A stretch of 7,008 nt of DNA from an uncultured bacterium (GTDB lineage Bacteria > Actinomycetota > Coriobacteriia > Coriobacteriales > Coriobacteriaceae), in the NCBI GenBank assembly GCA_905214435.1, contig CAJMMA010000070.1, forward strand, positions 1-7,008, read 5' to 3'. This document shows, one piece after another, positions 1-6,648 of the stretch (its first letter is position 1; every line of letters starts with the position of its first letter). Both the position numbers and the translations under genes were made by a program. The notes below the pieces were generated by a model. That model was not told the origin of the DNA and made no database searches. It was given only the letters and a program-made list of their open reading frames with translations.

Positions 1-657
1 AGGATACTGGCAGTGGATGATGAACGGGCGATCCTCGACGCGCTCGCGCGCGTCCTCGGCCGCGACGGCCATGAGGTCGTCAGGGCGGCGGACCCGACGG
101 CGGTCCCGGGGATGGACCTCTCGCGCTTCGACCTCGTGCTCTGCGACGTCATGATGCCGGGGCTCGACGGCTTCGAGCTCGTGCGGCAGATCCGCCCGGA
201 CTTTGACGGGCCCATCGTCTTCCTGACCGCGCGCGTGGCCGAGGAGGATGCCGTGGCCGCCTACGGCCTGGGCGCCGACGACTACGTCCGCAAGCCCTTC
301 GGGGCCGCGGAACTGCGCGCAAAGGTCGCGGCCCATCTACGCCGTGAGCGCCGGCCGCGCTCGCACGCCCTCTCCTTCGGGGAGGTGCGGATCGACCTCG
401 GGGCGCGCGACCTCGCCGTGGGCGGCGAGGCCGTGCCGCTCACGCCCACCGAGTACGCCATCTGCGAGTACCTCGCGCGCCACCCCGGGCAGGTCATGAG
501 CCGCGCGCAGATACGCGAGGCGGTGCTCGGCTGGGAGAGCGACGCCGACGACGCGGCCATATCCATGCAGGTCAGCCGCGCCCGGAGGAAACTCTCCGAG
601 GCCGGCGCCGATCCGATCGCGACCGTCTGGGGGATGGGGTACAAGTGGCAGCTCTGA
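1..657 (+). CDS. OmpR/PhoB-family response regulator (5' partial)
   Basis: Cytoplasmic DNA-binding response regulator, expected to be phosphorylated by the kinase encoded next to it. The frame is open from base 1 (R-I-L-A-V-D-D-E-R), which is the usual start of a receiver domain, so the real start codon lies just left of the window and the in-frame GTG at 13 is not the start. Numbering from that GTG: acidic pair D2/D3, phospho-acceptor D45 in LCDVMMPGLDGF, T72 in FLTAR and K94 in VRKPFG complete the receiver active site. Residues ~120-214 form a winged-helix effector domain (LTPTEYAICEYLARHPGQV, then the SMQVSRARRKL recognition region and the terminal WGMGYKW hairpin). Its last codons overlap the kinase start, so the two are probably translationally coupled. 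The target promoters are not visible. Confidence 0.95.
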   Translation, partial: RILAVDDERAILDALARVLGRDGHEVVRAADPTAVPGMDLSRFDLVLCDVMMPGLDGFELVRQIRPDFDGPIVFLTARVAEEDAVAAYGLGADDYVRKPFGAAELRAKVAAHLRRERRPRSHALSFGEVRIDLGARDLAVGGEAVPLTPTEYAICEYLARHPGQVMSRAQIREAVLGWESDADDAAISMQVSRARRKLSEAGADPIATVWGMGYKWQL

Positions 658-2081
658 AGACCGGGGCGCGAGGTCGCGGGGGCATGCCACTCTCCTTCGT
701 CATCGCGCGCTACTTCGCCTACGCGTTCGCGGCGGTCGCCACGGCGTGGCTCGCCTCGTTCATGGTGCTCTCCGTGGCGATCAACGCGGGCATCGTCTAC
801 GAGGCAAGCTGGGGGCCGGCCAATGTTCGCGAGGTCGCGGAGGGCCTGGGACGCGACGGCGTCTGCGGGCAGCAGGACGTGCCGACGGCGTACCGCTACC
901 TCATCCTGAACAAGGACGGATACGTGCTGATGACAGACCTCGAGGGCACGCGGCTCGAGGACGCGAAGGAAATGGCCCGTACGGCACTCGCCGCGGAACC
1001 GGGCACAGTGAAGATCGAGGGCGGGGGTTCGGGCCTCACCTACGCCGCGTTCCCGCTCAAGGGCGGCGGGGCCTGCGCACTCATCAGCGAGTACCTGCCG
1101 CAGTGGGTCTCGCGCGACCTCGCCGGCCTGCTTCCTAACCCGCAGAACCTCATGCTCGTCGGCGCTGCGGCGGGAAGCGCGCTCGCGCTCGCGCTCGTGG
1201 CGCGCCGCGCGAGCCGCGTGATCTCGCGCAAGATGGCGCCGCTCGCGGAGGCGGCGAGTCGCGTCGGCGCGGGGGAGCTCGACTTCGCGGTCGGCAGCAC
1301 CAACGTGCGCGAGGTGAACGACGTCCTCGCCGCGATGGACGCCATGCGGGCCTCCCTCGCCGAGTCGCTCGAGGCCCGCTGGGCCGCGGAGCGGGGGCAG
1401 CGCGAGCAGATGGCGTCGCTCGCCCACGACCTCAAGACGCCGCTCACCGTGCTGCGCGCCAACGCCGACTTCGTGGCGGAGGAGCTGGAAGACGAGAATG
1501 ACGCCGACCTCTCGGCCGCCGCGCGCGACATAGCCGGCGGTGTCGAAAGGCTCGACGGCTACGTGCGCCTGCTCATCGAGGCCTCGCGCGGGTCCGGCGG
1601 GGCGGAGAGGGCCCCCATGCGGCCGGCCGAGCTCTGCGAGCAGGTTCTTGCCGAGGCCGCCCAGATCGCCCGGGCGCGAGGCGTGGCGCTCGACGTGGCC
1701 ACGGGCCCCGCTGTCGCGGGCGCGCCCGAGGCCCCGCTCGACCGAACCACCTTGGCGCGAGCCGCCGCGAACCTCGTGGCCAACGCCGCCGAGCACGCAC
1801 GCTCGCGCGTGGCTGTCTCCTGCGACGTCGCGGGAGGGCGCCTCGTCATCGAGGTCGCCGACGACGGACCGGGCTTTTCTCCCGCCGCCCTCGAACGCGG
1901 CTGCGAGCGCCTCTTCACAGACGACTCCTCCCGCTCCTCGCGCGACGGAGGCCACCACTACGGGCTCGGACTCCACGTCGCCTCCGAGGCCGCGAGCGCC
2001 CACGGGGGCTCCGTCTCGCTCGCCAACAGCCCCTCGGGCGGCGCGGTGGCCACCATCGCGGTCCCCCTGTGCGGGATCTGA
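645..2081 (+). CDS. HAMP-type sensor histidine kinase
   Basis: Membrane sensor kinase partner of the upstream response regulator. TM1 is about residues 18-45, an extracytoplasmic sensor region about 50-165, TM2 about 168-187, then a HAMP linker (~188-245). The dimerisation/phosphotransfer helix has H261 in SLAHDLKTPL. The ATPase domain shows the N-box (NLVANAAEHA, ~377-386), G1 (DDGPGF, ~406-411) and G2 (GLGLH, ~440-444). The 478-aa start used here is a GTG overlapping the regulator by 13 bases, preceded by G-rich sequence around 630-640. An ATG at 684 (residue 14) is a credible alternative that still leaves TM1 intact. The sensor domain has no motif I recognise, so the stimulus is unknown. 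No transporter gene follows; the transcript probably ends at the hairpin at 2192-2225. Confidence 0.94.
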   Translation: MAALKTGARGRGGMPLSFVIARYFAYAFAAVATAWLASFMVLSVAINAGIVYEASWGPANVREVAEGLGRDGVCGQQDVPTAYRYLILNKDGYVLMTDLEGTRLEDAKEMARTALAAEPGTVKIEGGGSGLTYAAFPLKGGGACALISEYLPQWVSRDLAGLLPNPQNLMLVGAAAGSALALALVARRASRVISRKMAPLAEAASRVGAGELDFAVGSTNVREVNDVLAAMDAMRASLAESLEARWAAERGQREQMASLAHDLKTPLTVLRANADFVAEELEDENDADLSAAARDIAGGVERLDGYVRLLIEASRGSGGAERAPMRPAELCEQVLAEAAQIARARGVALDVATGPAVAGAPEAPLDRTTLARAAANLVANAAEHARSRVAVSCDVAGGRLVIEVADDGPGFSPAALERGCERLFTDDSSRSSRDGGHHYGLGLHVASEAASAHGGSVSLANSPSGGAVATIAVPLCGI

Positions 2082-2191
2082 CGACTTCCTCGATGTCTAC
2101 CTCGACTGCGATATGTCGCTCGCCGAGGCCGCGACGAGATGGCGTTGCGTCTGCCCCGTTTGGTGCTTCTAGCTCAAATTTGATCTGATGT

Positions 2192-2225
2192 AAGGCCCGT
2201 GCAATCCTGCATGGGCCTTTCTTTT
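2192..2225 (+). terminator. Intrinsic terminator after the two-component pair
   Basis: A 12-bp stem (AAGGCCCGTGCA / TGCATGGGCCTT, one G-T pair) with a 4-nt loop is followed by a T-rich run on the plus strand. It lies about 110 bases after the kinase stop; nothing between them looks like a gene. Confidence 0.85.
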
Positions 2226-2644
2226 GGCAATTGCTCGACCGATTCATGGCTTGAAACACAAATTATCGAGTTAAGAAGACATGGGGTCATACAGCGGCTT
2301 TCAGAGCGCCTGCCGCACTCCCCCGCCATTGCCTCTGCGGCGTCCTCGTATAGAGCCCATCCTCCTTGGCGTTTCGTTGCAACAGCCCACTTATCCACCG
2401 ATCAAGTTAACTACTGGAATAAATACAGTGACACGCTTGTTCGTTAGAGTCGCTATATCTGTGTAAATCGCCGCGATAAATACAGCCTGTACTCGGCTGT
2501 ATACCAGCTACGCGTATGTAGATTCATATCGCGTTAATAAATCGTCTCAAGCGCGTGCAAAACGCACAAGTAGCCGCAAAAGGCGATTATCGCGTAGGTA
2601 GATTTTTGGCACCCTGTTGATTAATCAAAATTAAGCAATTGCTT
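2226..2644. other. AT-richer non-coding stretch with repeats
   Basis: About 415 bases without a convincing gene. Short open frames exist on both strands (2199-2447 plus, 2174-2398 minus), but they lack good ribosome binding sites, recognisable motifs and local codon bias. Composition drops sharply from that of the kinase gene. Visible structure: ATAAATACAG twice (about 2419 and 2476), an 8-bp inverted repeat ATACAGCC/GGCTGTAT (2480-2487/2495-2502), GTAGATT-type repeats at 2511 and 2591, and two adjacent palindromes at 2617-2646. It may be chromosome downstream of the tRNA or the edge of another element. Confidence 0.6.
2511..2604 (+). repeat. Arm-type-like repeats, left of the core
   Basis: Two near-identical copies, CGCGTATGTAGATT (2511-2524) and CGCGTAGGTAGATT (2591-2604), 80 bases apart in the same orientation. 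They resemble the repeats found between the core and the integrase gene, which suggests integrase or accessory-protein binding sites. Confidence 0.5.
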
Positions 2645-2646
2645 AA
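2617..2646. repeat. Two adjacent perfect palindromes
   Basis: TTGATTAATCAA (2617-2628) and TTAAGCAATTGCTTAA (2631-2646) are both perfect palindromes, two bases apart, next to the tRNA-side terminator. They could be protein binding sites; they are AT-rich, so chance is possible. Confidence 0.5.
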
Positions 2647-2678
2647 AACAAAAAAGGTCAGGCACTTAGTGCCTGACC
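2645..2678 (-). terminator. Intrinsic terminator of the tRNA-Pro gene
   Basis: Perfect 10-bp stem GGTCAGGCAC/GTGCCTGACC with a 3-nt loop. On the minus strand a T-tract (TTTTTTGTTTT) follows directly. It begins ten bases after the encoded CCA of the tRNA fragment, so it is the natural 3' end signal of a tRNA-Pro transcript reading leftwards. Confidence 0.88.
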
Positions 2679-2688
2679 TGCAAACTTC

Positions 2689-2733
2689 TGGTCGGGACGA
2701 CTGGATTCGAACCAGCGACCCCTTGACCCCCAG
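2689..2733 (-). tRNA. tRNA-Pro(GGG) 3' fragment, probable att core
   Basis: This is only the 3' portion of a tRNA gene. Read on the minus strand: anticodon loop CTGGGGG (2733-2727, anticodon GGG), anticodon-stem 3' strand TCAAG, variable loop GGGTC, T-arm GCTGG-TTCGAAT-CCAGT, acceptor 3' strand CGTCCCG, discriminator A and encoded CCA (2691-2689). The bases before the loop (GGGGT) cannot pair with TCAAG, and no D-arm or acceptor 5' strand follows, so the gene is cut inside the anticodon arm. That is a typical crossover site for tRNA-targeting tyrosine integrases. With this orientation the reconstituted full tRNA should lie at the far right end of the element, outside the window. Confidence 0.9.
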
Positions 2734-2745
2734 ACCCCTATTTTT

Positions 2746-2946
2746 GGCTCTACCTGTGGTTTTTTTATTATAGGACGCGCAAATAGCGCATGTAAGCTGT
2801 TTCCGCATATGTAAATTAACGCAGGTAAACACAGGGTTCTATATCTCGTTATAATTCGACTTACAAACTCATGGCGCAGTCGGTGATTCTCTGGTGACTC
2901 CGGAGGCTCCGGAATCACAGACTTTTGAGTTTCCGCAGGTAGATAT
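2746..2946. repeat. Arm-type-like repeats between core and integrase
   Basis: Related words built on GCA(G/T)GTA(A/G)A occur as CACAGGTAGAGC (minus strand, 2747-2758), GCGCATGTAAGC (2786-2797), CCGCATATGTAAATT (2803-2817), ACGCAGGTAAACA (2819-2831) and CCGCAGGTAGATA (2933-2945). GTTTCCGCA precedes two of them (2799-2807, 2929-2937). Clustered short repeats between an att core and its integrase gene are typical of arm-type sites. The alignment is by eye and the consensus is loose. Confidence 0.5.
2850..2855 (+). promoter_or_regulatory. Possible -10 box for the integrase
   Basis: A perfect TATAAT lies 127 bases upstream of the integrase ATG, but there is no good -35 hexamer at the proper spacing. 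If used, it gives a leader of about 120 nt containing the hairpin at 2883-2918. Confidence 0.3.
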
Positions 2947-2962
2947 GCATATCTGGAATCAC
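2883..2962 (+). promoter_or_regulatory. Integrase leader palindromes and repeats
   Basis: Outer arms GTGATTC/GAATCAC (2883-2889/2912-2918) overlap an inner palindrome TCCGGAGGCTCCGGA (2899-2913). A perfect 14-bp palindrome AGATATGCATATCT follows at 2941-2954. GGAATCAC occurs directly at 2911-2918 and 2955-2962. These could be operator or excisionase sites, or a leader hairpin, controlling the integrase gene. Confidence 0.45.
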
Positions 2963-2981
2963 GAAGTGTTTTGGGAGCAAA

Positions 2982-4469
2982 ATGGGTAGCGAAAAAGAGA
3001 GCAATAAGACTTTACGCATTTGTGGAAGCGGGTCGGTCAGGAAGAACAAGGGGAGGTGGCAGGCCGTCGTTAGCCTCATCGACGAGGAGACGGGGGAACG
3101 CACGCAGAGGACGAGGAACACGGGCATCGCATGCCTCAGCGATAGCACCCGCGGCAAGAAGGCGGCGCTGGATGCCTTGGCGGAGTTCAGGAGTGATATC
3201 GAGGCTGAGCTCGCCGAGGCCGAGGGCTTGAGGGTCGCAGCCGAGGAGCGGCAGGCGCAGCTCGAGGCGGACGAGTACGCGCTTCTTCCCTTGGGGGTCG
3301 CGCTCGAGAAATTCATCGACTTCTGCTTGCAGATGAACCGAATCACCCCGACCACGCGCGATGACTACCATTTCAGCGCCCTGCACATCGAGCGCGACGA
3401 GCTGGGGGCGATTCCCGTGAACGAGGTCACGACCGACGACATCAACGCATGGTCTGCGCGGAGGATCGCGCTCGGTTGCGCCCCCGATACGCTCAACAAG
3501 GCGTTTAAATTGGGAAAGCGCCTCTATACGGTGCTTGTCAAGAGAAGCAACGACACCATTGGCAAGAACCCGTTCGACGGCGCCTTGGCCCCGCGCATCA
3601 TCGGACGGCCGCGCAACGCGCTCAGGTCGGACCTCGTGCCGAAACTCAACTCCATCTGCTCCATGATGCCCGACTCGCGCTTCAAGCGGGCGGTCGTGCT
3701 CGCCCTGCACACCGGCATGCGCATCGGCGAGGTCTGCGGGCTTCGGTGGTGCGACGTGGATTTCGAGGCGGGGCTGATCTCGGTCAGGCACTCGGTGGCG
3801 TATGCGAAGGGGATGGGCTCGTTCATCAAGGACACCAAGACCCATGATTGCAGGGCCATCCCCATCGACCCGGTGGGCCTTCTCCCCTTCTTGAAGGAGA
3901 TTCACGGCATAGACCTCGATAAGCTGCGCTCGCGCGGTCTGGCGGGCTCGACCGAAATCGGGGACTGCTATATCCTGTCTGAGCCGGGCGCGTCCTTCGC
4001 GACGACCAGCTACGTGCGCCGCGCGTTCAAGACGTTCTCGGAGACCAACGGACTCATGGGCACCAACGACGAGCTGATTACGTTCCATGGCCTTCGCCAC
4101 ACGTTCGCAACGCAGTGGATCCGCCAGGGCGGCGATATCAAGGCGCTCCAATCAATTCTAGGGCACAAGGACGCCATGGTGACGCTCAACGTCTACGCCG
4201 ACATCGAGCCGATCTCCAAAATCCATAACATGCTGCGCGTCTCGCCATGCCTTTGGCGCGGCTACCTCGGGCTTCGGGTCGATCCGGGTCCCATGTTCCA
4301 ACAGCGCATCCAGGAGGCCGTCGAGACGCTCCAAGCGTTCGGGTACGGCATCACTGAGCCGGACGACCGCAATATCGTCATCCGCGACGTGAAGACGATC
4401 AGCCGGCTCTACCCCACCGAGTACGCGGCAGTGCTGGGGGCGATCCCTGCCGAGGCCACGGTGCTTTGA
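2982..4469 (+). CDS. Tyrosine recombinase / site-specific integrase
   Basis: Catalyses integration and excision between attP and a tRNA-Pro gene. The 495-aa protein has an N-terminal arm-binding-like domain (GRWQAVVSLIDEETGERTQ, ~25-60), a charged probable coiled coil (~60-98), a SAM-like core-binding domain (~100-200) and the catalytic domain (~215-410). All catalytic residues are present: R247 (TGMRIGE), K286 (DTKT), H369 and R372 (HGLRH), H395 (LGHK) and nucleophile Y405 (NVYADI). The ATG at 2982 is preceded by GGGAG with only 4 bases of spacing. A tail of about 90 residues after Y405 (including PGPMFQQRIQEAVETL) is longer than usual for the family and of unknown role. The gene begins 250 bases from the tRNA fragment and is convergent with the operon to the right. 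Confidence 0.95.
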   Translation: MGSEKESNKTLRICGSGSVRKNKGRWQAVVSLIDEETGERTQRTRNTGIACLSDSTRGKKAALDALAEFRSDIEAELAEAEGLRVAAEERQAQLEADEYALLPLGVALEKFIDFCLQMNRITPTTRDDYHFSALHIERDELGAIPVNEVTTDDINAWSARRIALGCAPDTLNKAFKLGKRLYTVLVKRSNDTIGKNPFDGALAPRIIGRPRNALRSDLVPKLNSICSMMPDSRFKRAVVLALHTGMRIGEVCGLRWCDVDFEAGLISVRHSVAYAKGMGSFIKDTKTHDCRAIPIDPVGLLPFLKEIHGIDLDKLRSRGLAGSTEIGDCYILSEPGASFATTSYVRRAFKTFSETNGLMGTNDELITFHGLRHTFATQWIRQGGDIKALQSILGHKDAMVTLNVYADIEPISKIHNMLRVSPCLWRGYLGLRVDPGPMFQQRIQEAVETLQAFGYGITEPDDRNIVIRDVKTISRLYPTEYAAVLGAIPAEATVL

Positions 4470-4477
4470 TGAGGGCG

Positions 4478-4549
4478 GCGGCACTGCCGCGGGACGGTAT
4501 CTAGCGGAGGGTCATCGCTGCCGAACGGCAGGGAAACTCCTCCGCTTTC
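4478..4549. terminator. Hairpins between convergent genes
   Basis: Between the integrase stop and the stop of the HTH gene lie a 5-bp hairpin (GCGGC-ACT-GCCGC, 4478-4490) and a two-level stem: AGCGGAGG/CCTCCGCT (4503-4510/4539-4546) enclosing CTGCC-GAAC-GGCAG (4518-4531). The position suits a bidirectional terminator, but there is no strong T-tract on either strand (only CTTTCAGTTT on plus). Confidence 0.45.
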
Positions 4550-4576
4550 AGTTTGGAATCAGCTGTCGGAATCGGG

Positions 4577-4993
4577 CTATGCGTCTGCACTGTCGGCATA
4601 GCGGAACTCGACTTGGATGCCCATGCGCTCCAGCTCGCGGGCGATGGCGCGGGAGGTCGCATTTGCCTGACCGTAGGGGCCTGCGTCCCGCCCGCACTCG
4701 TCATAGGCGGCTTGGTCCCTGTAGTAGGTTATCGGCACAACAATCGGACTTTCGGCAAATACCTCGGCGTGCTTCTCGATTACGGAGCGGGCGTATGCCA
4801 CCTGCCGAGCCTGGATATCGGCGGCACAGTCGAGGAATTCCCATGCGGCATCGGAGATGCGGTATCTCGTCTGGCGAGGGTTCTCCCAGTTCTTGATTGT
4901 TTTCACGTTGGCGTTGAGGGCATCCGCCACGTCCTGCTGGGTGAGTCCCAGCATTTCGCGGCGGACCCTGAAATCGGCTTTTCCCCTCGCCAT
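4577..4993 (-). CDS. XRE-type HTH regulator, Aca-like
   Basis: A 138-aa DNA-binding protein and last gene of the minus-strand operon. Residues ~7-37 form a Cro/CI-type helix-turn-helix (FRVRREMLGLTQQDVADALN, then VKTIKNWE as recognition region). A helical stretch follows (WEFLDCAADIQARQ), then a small C-terminal domain (IVVPITYYRDQAAYDE ... RAIARELERMG-IQVEFRY). HTH plus a short dimerisation-like domain resembles the build of Aca2-type anti-CRISPR-associated repressors; I see this as similarity of architecture, not proven homology. Its ATG comes one base after the stop of the AcrVA2-like gene (TAG-G-ATG), so translation is probably coupled. It is likely the autorepressor of the operon, acting at the inverted repeat 6843-6859. 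It could instead be an ordinary element regulator. Confidence 0.85.
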   Translation of the reverse strand: MARGKADFRVRREMLGLTQQDVADALNANVKTIKNWENPRQTRYRISDAAWEFLDCAADIQARQVAYARSVIEKHAEVFAESPIVVPITYYRDQAAYDECGRDAGPYGQANATSRAIARELERMGIQVEFRYADSADA

Positions 4994-4994
4994 C

Positions 4995-6053
4995 CTATTC
5001 GCCTGCCTCGGTCGAGTTCAGATGGACGGTCTCGGTAACCTCCCCCGCGCCCTGGTTGACGGGAATGGGCGGGATCCACTTGACCACCAGCTCGTCACCG
5101 AACTTACCGTCCTCGCGGCCCTTGCGCTTTCCGGTCCAGAAGCTCTGCCAATGGGCTCGGCGAACGTGAGGCGCCACGGTGCGCTCCCCTGTCCCCTCAT
5201 GCGGAGCGTATCCGACTCGGCGTGCCGCGCCGATGGCGCTGCCAATCTTGGCTCCGAGCATACGGACGGTCTCGGTGTTCGTGCGCCTGCCGACCTTCTG
5301 TCCCTTGGACTGTTTCGGAGGGGTGTAGACAGTCTCCGCGCCGTTCTCGGCAGAAAGCACGAAAAGTAGAAGGTTGAGTGACGCTGTGGCGCAATAGCGC
5401 AGGCATGCCAGCTCCTCGGGGTCGGTGATTTTGTTTCTCGACATCGAGCCGCCCGTCAGCTCATCGAGTACATCGTCGACGTCGGCAATATGCGCCAAGC
5501 ACGTCTCGAGCGTAGCACCGTCCTCGATTACCAAGGACATGCGCGACCGCGTCCCATCGTCCATGAGGTAGACGAACGTAATGTCGAGTTCGCCCATGAG
5601 GTCGCGGTCCAAGTAGGCGAAAAAGCCATCTGCCCAGCGCTTGGTGGTCTGGCAGCTCACCGGCACATGTGCATCGACATAGATAATCGGATACGGCATG
5701 CGATGAATCAGATCTACCGGCAGATCTCCGTCCAGTTCCTGCTCGACCAGCGTGTCGGACACCGTGCGGTCAATCTTGTAGACCTGCCTGCATGCGTGCC
5801 ACCTCGCAATCCAAGGGAGGTCATCGGACATGACCCATCGACCGTCAACGGTCGATGCCGTATCGGTCAGGTCAATCGGCATTCCGGTCTTCGCGGAGCA
5901 TGCGTCGAGCATATCCAGCGCCATCTCGAGACAGTTCCTATCGCCTGAGTTCATCTGGGGGTACGGGGTGACGAGCTTGGGCAGCTGCGGATAGAGACCG
6001 GTCAAGCGGTCGTATTCCTTCGATGCGCGGGAAAGCGGATAGCGCTTTGCCAT
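4995..6053 (-). CDS. AcrVA2-like anti-CRISPR protein
   Basis: A 352-aa soluble protein without signal peptide or clear membrane helices. I recognise it as a relative of AcrVA2 (about 322 aa), the Moraxella inhibitor that lowers Cas12a production by acting during Cas12a translation. Corresponding blocks from N to C: WHACRQVYKID (~85-95), IIYVDAHV (~123-130, cf. CVYVDI), DGFFAYLDRDLMG (~142-154, cf. KGFWAIYDIVEMNG), NLLLFVLSAENG..TVYTPP (~227-246), GAKIGSAIGAARR (~267-279, cf. GERLGSEVRRYQ) and the signature APHVRRAHWQSFWTG ... VVKWIPPIPVN (~294-333, cf. RPHIRRGHWHGYWQG ... VRWQPAVFVN). The start ATG has AAAGGA seven bases upstream. It is the middle gene, 76 bases after the acidic ORF and one base before the HTH gene. 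Whether this divergent member still targets Cas12a, or another nuclease, cannot be told from sequence. Confidence 0.8.
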   Translation of the reverse strand: MAKRYPLSRASKEYDRLTGLYPQLPKLVTPYPQMNSGDRNCLEMALDMLDACSAKTGMPIDLTDTASTVDGRWVMSDDLPWIARWHACRQVYKIDRTVSDTLVEQELDGDLPVDLIHRMPYPIIYVDAHVPVSCQTTKRWADGFFAYLDRDLMGELDITFVYLMDDGTRSRMSLVIEDGATLETCLAHIADVDDVLDELTGGSMSRNKITDPEELACLRYCATASLNLLLFVLSAENGAETVYTPPKQSKGQKVGRRTNTETVRMLGAKIGSAIGAARRVGYAPHEGTGERTVAPHVRRAHWQSFWTGKRKGREDGKFGDELVVKWIPPIPVNQGAGEVTETVHLNSTEAGE

Positions 6054-6073
6054 GGTCTAGTCCTTTCTTAATG

Positions 6074-6107
6074 ACGGGCGCGGTCCGTTTTTCGCGGTCG
6101 CGCCCGT
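6074..6107 (-). promoter_or_regulatory. Intercistronic inverted repeat
   Basis: Perfect 9-bp arms ACGGGCGCG (6074-6082) and CGCGCCCGT (6099-6107) separated by 16 bases, between the acidic ORF and the Shine-Dalgarno of the AcrVA2-like gene. No T-tract follows on the minus strand, so it is not a normal terminator. It may stabilise or process the mRNA, attenuate, or bind the operon's regulator. Confidence 0.5.
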
Positions 6108-6129
6108 TGCAAAATGTTCCTGCCGAGCG

Positions 6130-6648
6130 TTAGCACTCGGCGGCGAAGAGTTTGTAGATAATCTGGTCGAACTCGTCGGCGGTCTGCCAGTCCTGCCACC
6201 ACTCGCTGCGCACCTCTTCAAGCACTTCCTTGAGCTGGTCAGCGGTCCTGAGGTCGAAATCATAGAAAGCGACGGGAAGCCAGATGCTGCCGCCGTTGTC
6301 GGTGTACGCGCTGAAATTGCCGAAAGCGGAAAGCTCGAAGCGGTAGAGTCCGTAGCACTTGCCATCGGTCTCGACGTCATCGACCCACTTGCACTCGCCG
6401 GTGATGTAGCTCGGGAGCTGGCACTTGCAGCGGTCTGCCTTGTCGGCCAGTTCGCGCAGCTCGGGCATGCGGTCGAGCGGGTCCACAATCTCGATGGTGT
6501 CCTCGTCAACTATATCCCCGTCCTCGTCGAGCTGCGTCTCGCAGACCTCGAAGACAATGCGGGAAATGCCGTTCTTGCAGACCTCGACCTTTCCCGTGTC
6601 GCGTACGTCTGCGGCGTACTTGCGGGCGATGCGGAGGGCCTCGTCCAT
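6130..6648 (-). CDS. Acidic protein of unknown function
   Basis: First gene of the minus-strand operon; I do not recognise the family. Over the 179 codons from a TTG at 6669, I count about 42 Asp/Glu against 19 Lys/Arg, plus seven Cys. There is a very acidic patch (LDEDGDIVDEDTIEIVDPLD) and an aromatic C-terminal half (WVDD, YRFELSAFGNFSAY, SEWWQDWQTADEFD). No membrane segment or signal peptide is visible. The start chosen is the ATG at 6648, which has GAGG eight bases upstream (172 aa). The same frame stays open upstream to an ATG with a better Shine-Dalgarno at 6783, but an amber codon interrupts it at codon 13 (see 6649-6783). High negative charge, small size and position before an AcrVA2-like gene suggest an anti-defence protein, possibly a DNA mimic; this is inference only. 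Confidence 0.7.
   Translation of the reverse strand: MDEALRIARKYAADVRDTGKVEVCKNGISRIVFEVCETQLDEDGDIVDEDTIEIVDPLDRMPELRELADKADRCKCQLPSYITGECKWVDDVETDGKCYGLYRFELSAFGNFSAYTDNGGSIWLPVAFYDFDLRTADQLKEVLEEVRSEWWQDWQTADEFDQIIYKLFAAEC

Noticed and set aside
282..2003. A 573-codon open frame on the minus strand
   Set aside because: Antisense shadow of the kinase and regulator genes caused by high GC; its translation is low-complexity Arg/Gly/Ala with no motif.
2174..2447. Overlapping short open frames on both strands (82 aa plus, 74 aa minus)
   Set aside because: They oppose each other and cross the terminator region, have no clear Shine-Dalgarno and no motif I recognise.
2689..2760. A complete tRNA-Pro gene
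   Set aside because: The sequence 5' of the anticodon loop cannot form the anticodon stem, D-arm or acceptor stem.
2587..2918. Short minus-strand frames over the tRNA fragment
   Set aside because: They run through the tRNA 3' fragment and att region; not protein coding.
2456..2946. CRISPR array
   Set aside because: The repeats are short, degenerate, unevenly spaced and partly inverted; there are no regular spacers and no cas gene.
3012..4151. A 379-codon open frame on the minus strand
   Set aside because: Antisense to the integrase, whose catalytic residues are all intact; no recognisable domain.
6057..6509. A 150-codon minus-strand frame
   Set aside because: Out-of-frame shadow of the acidic ORF, Ser/Thr/Arg-rich, without a start context.
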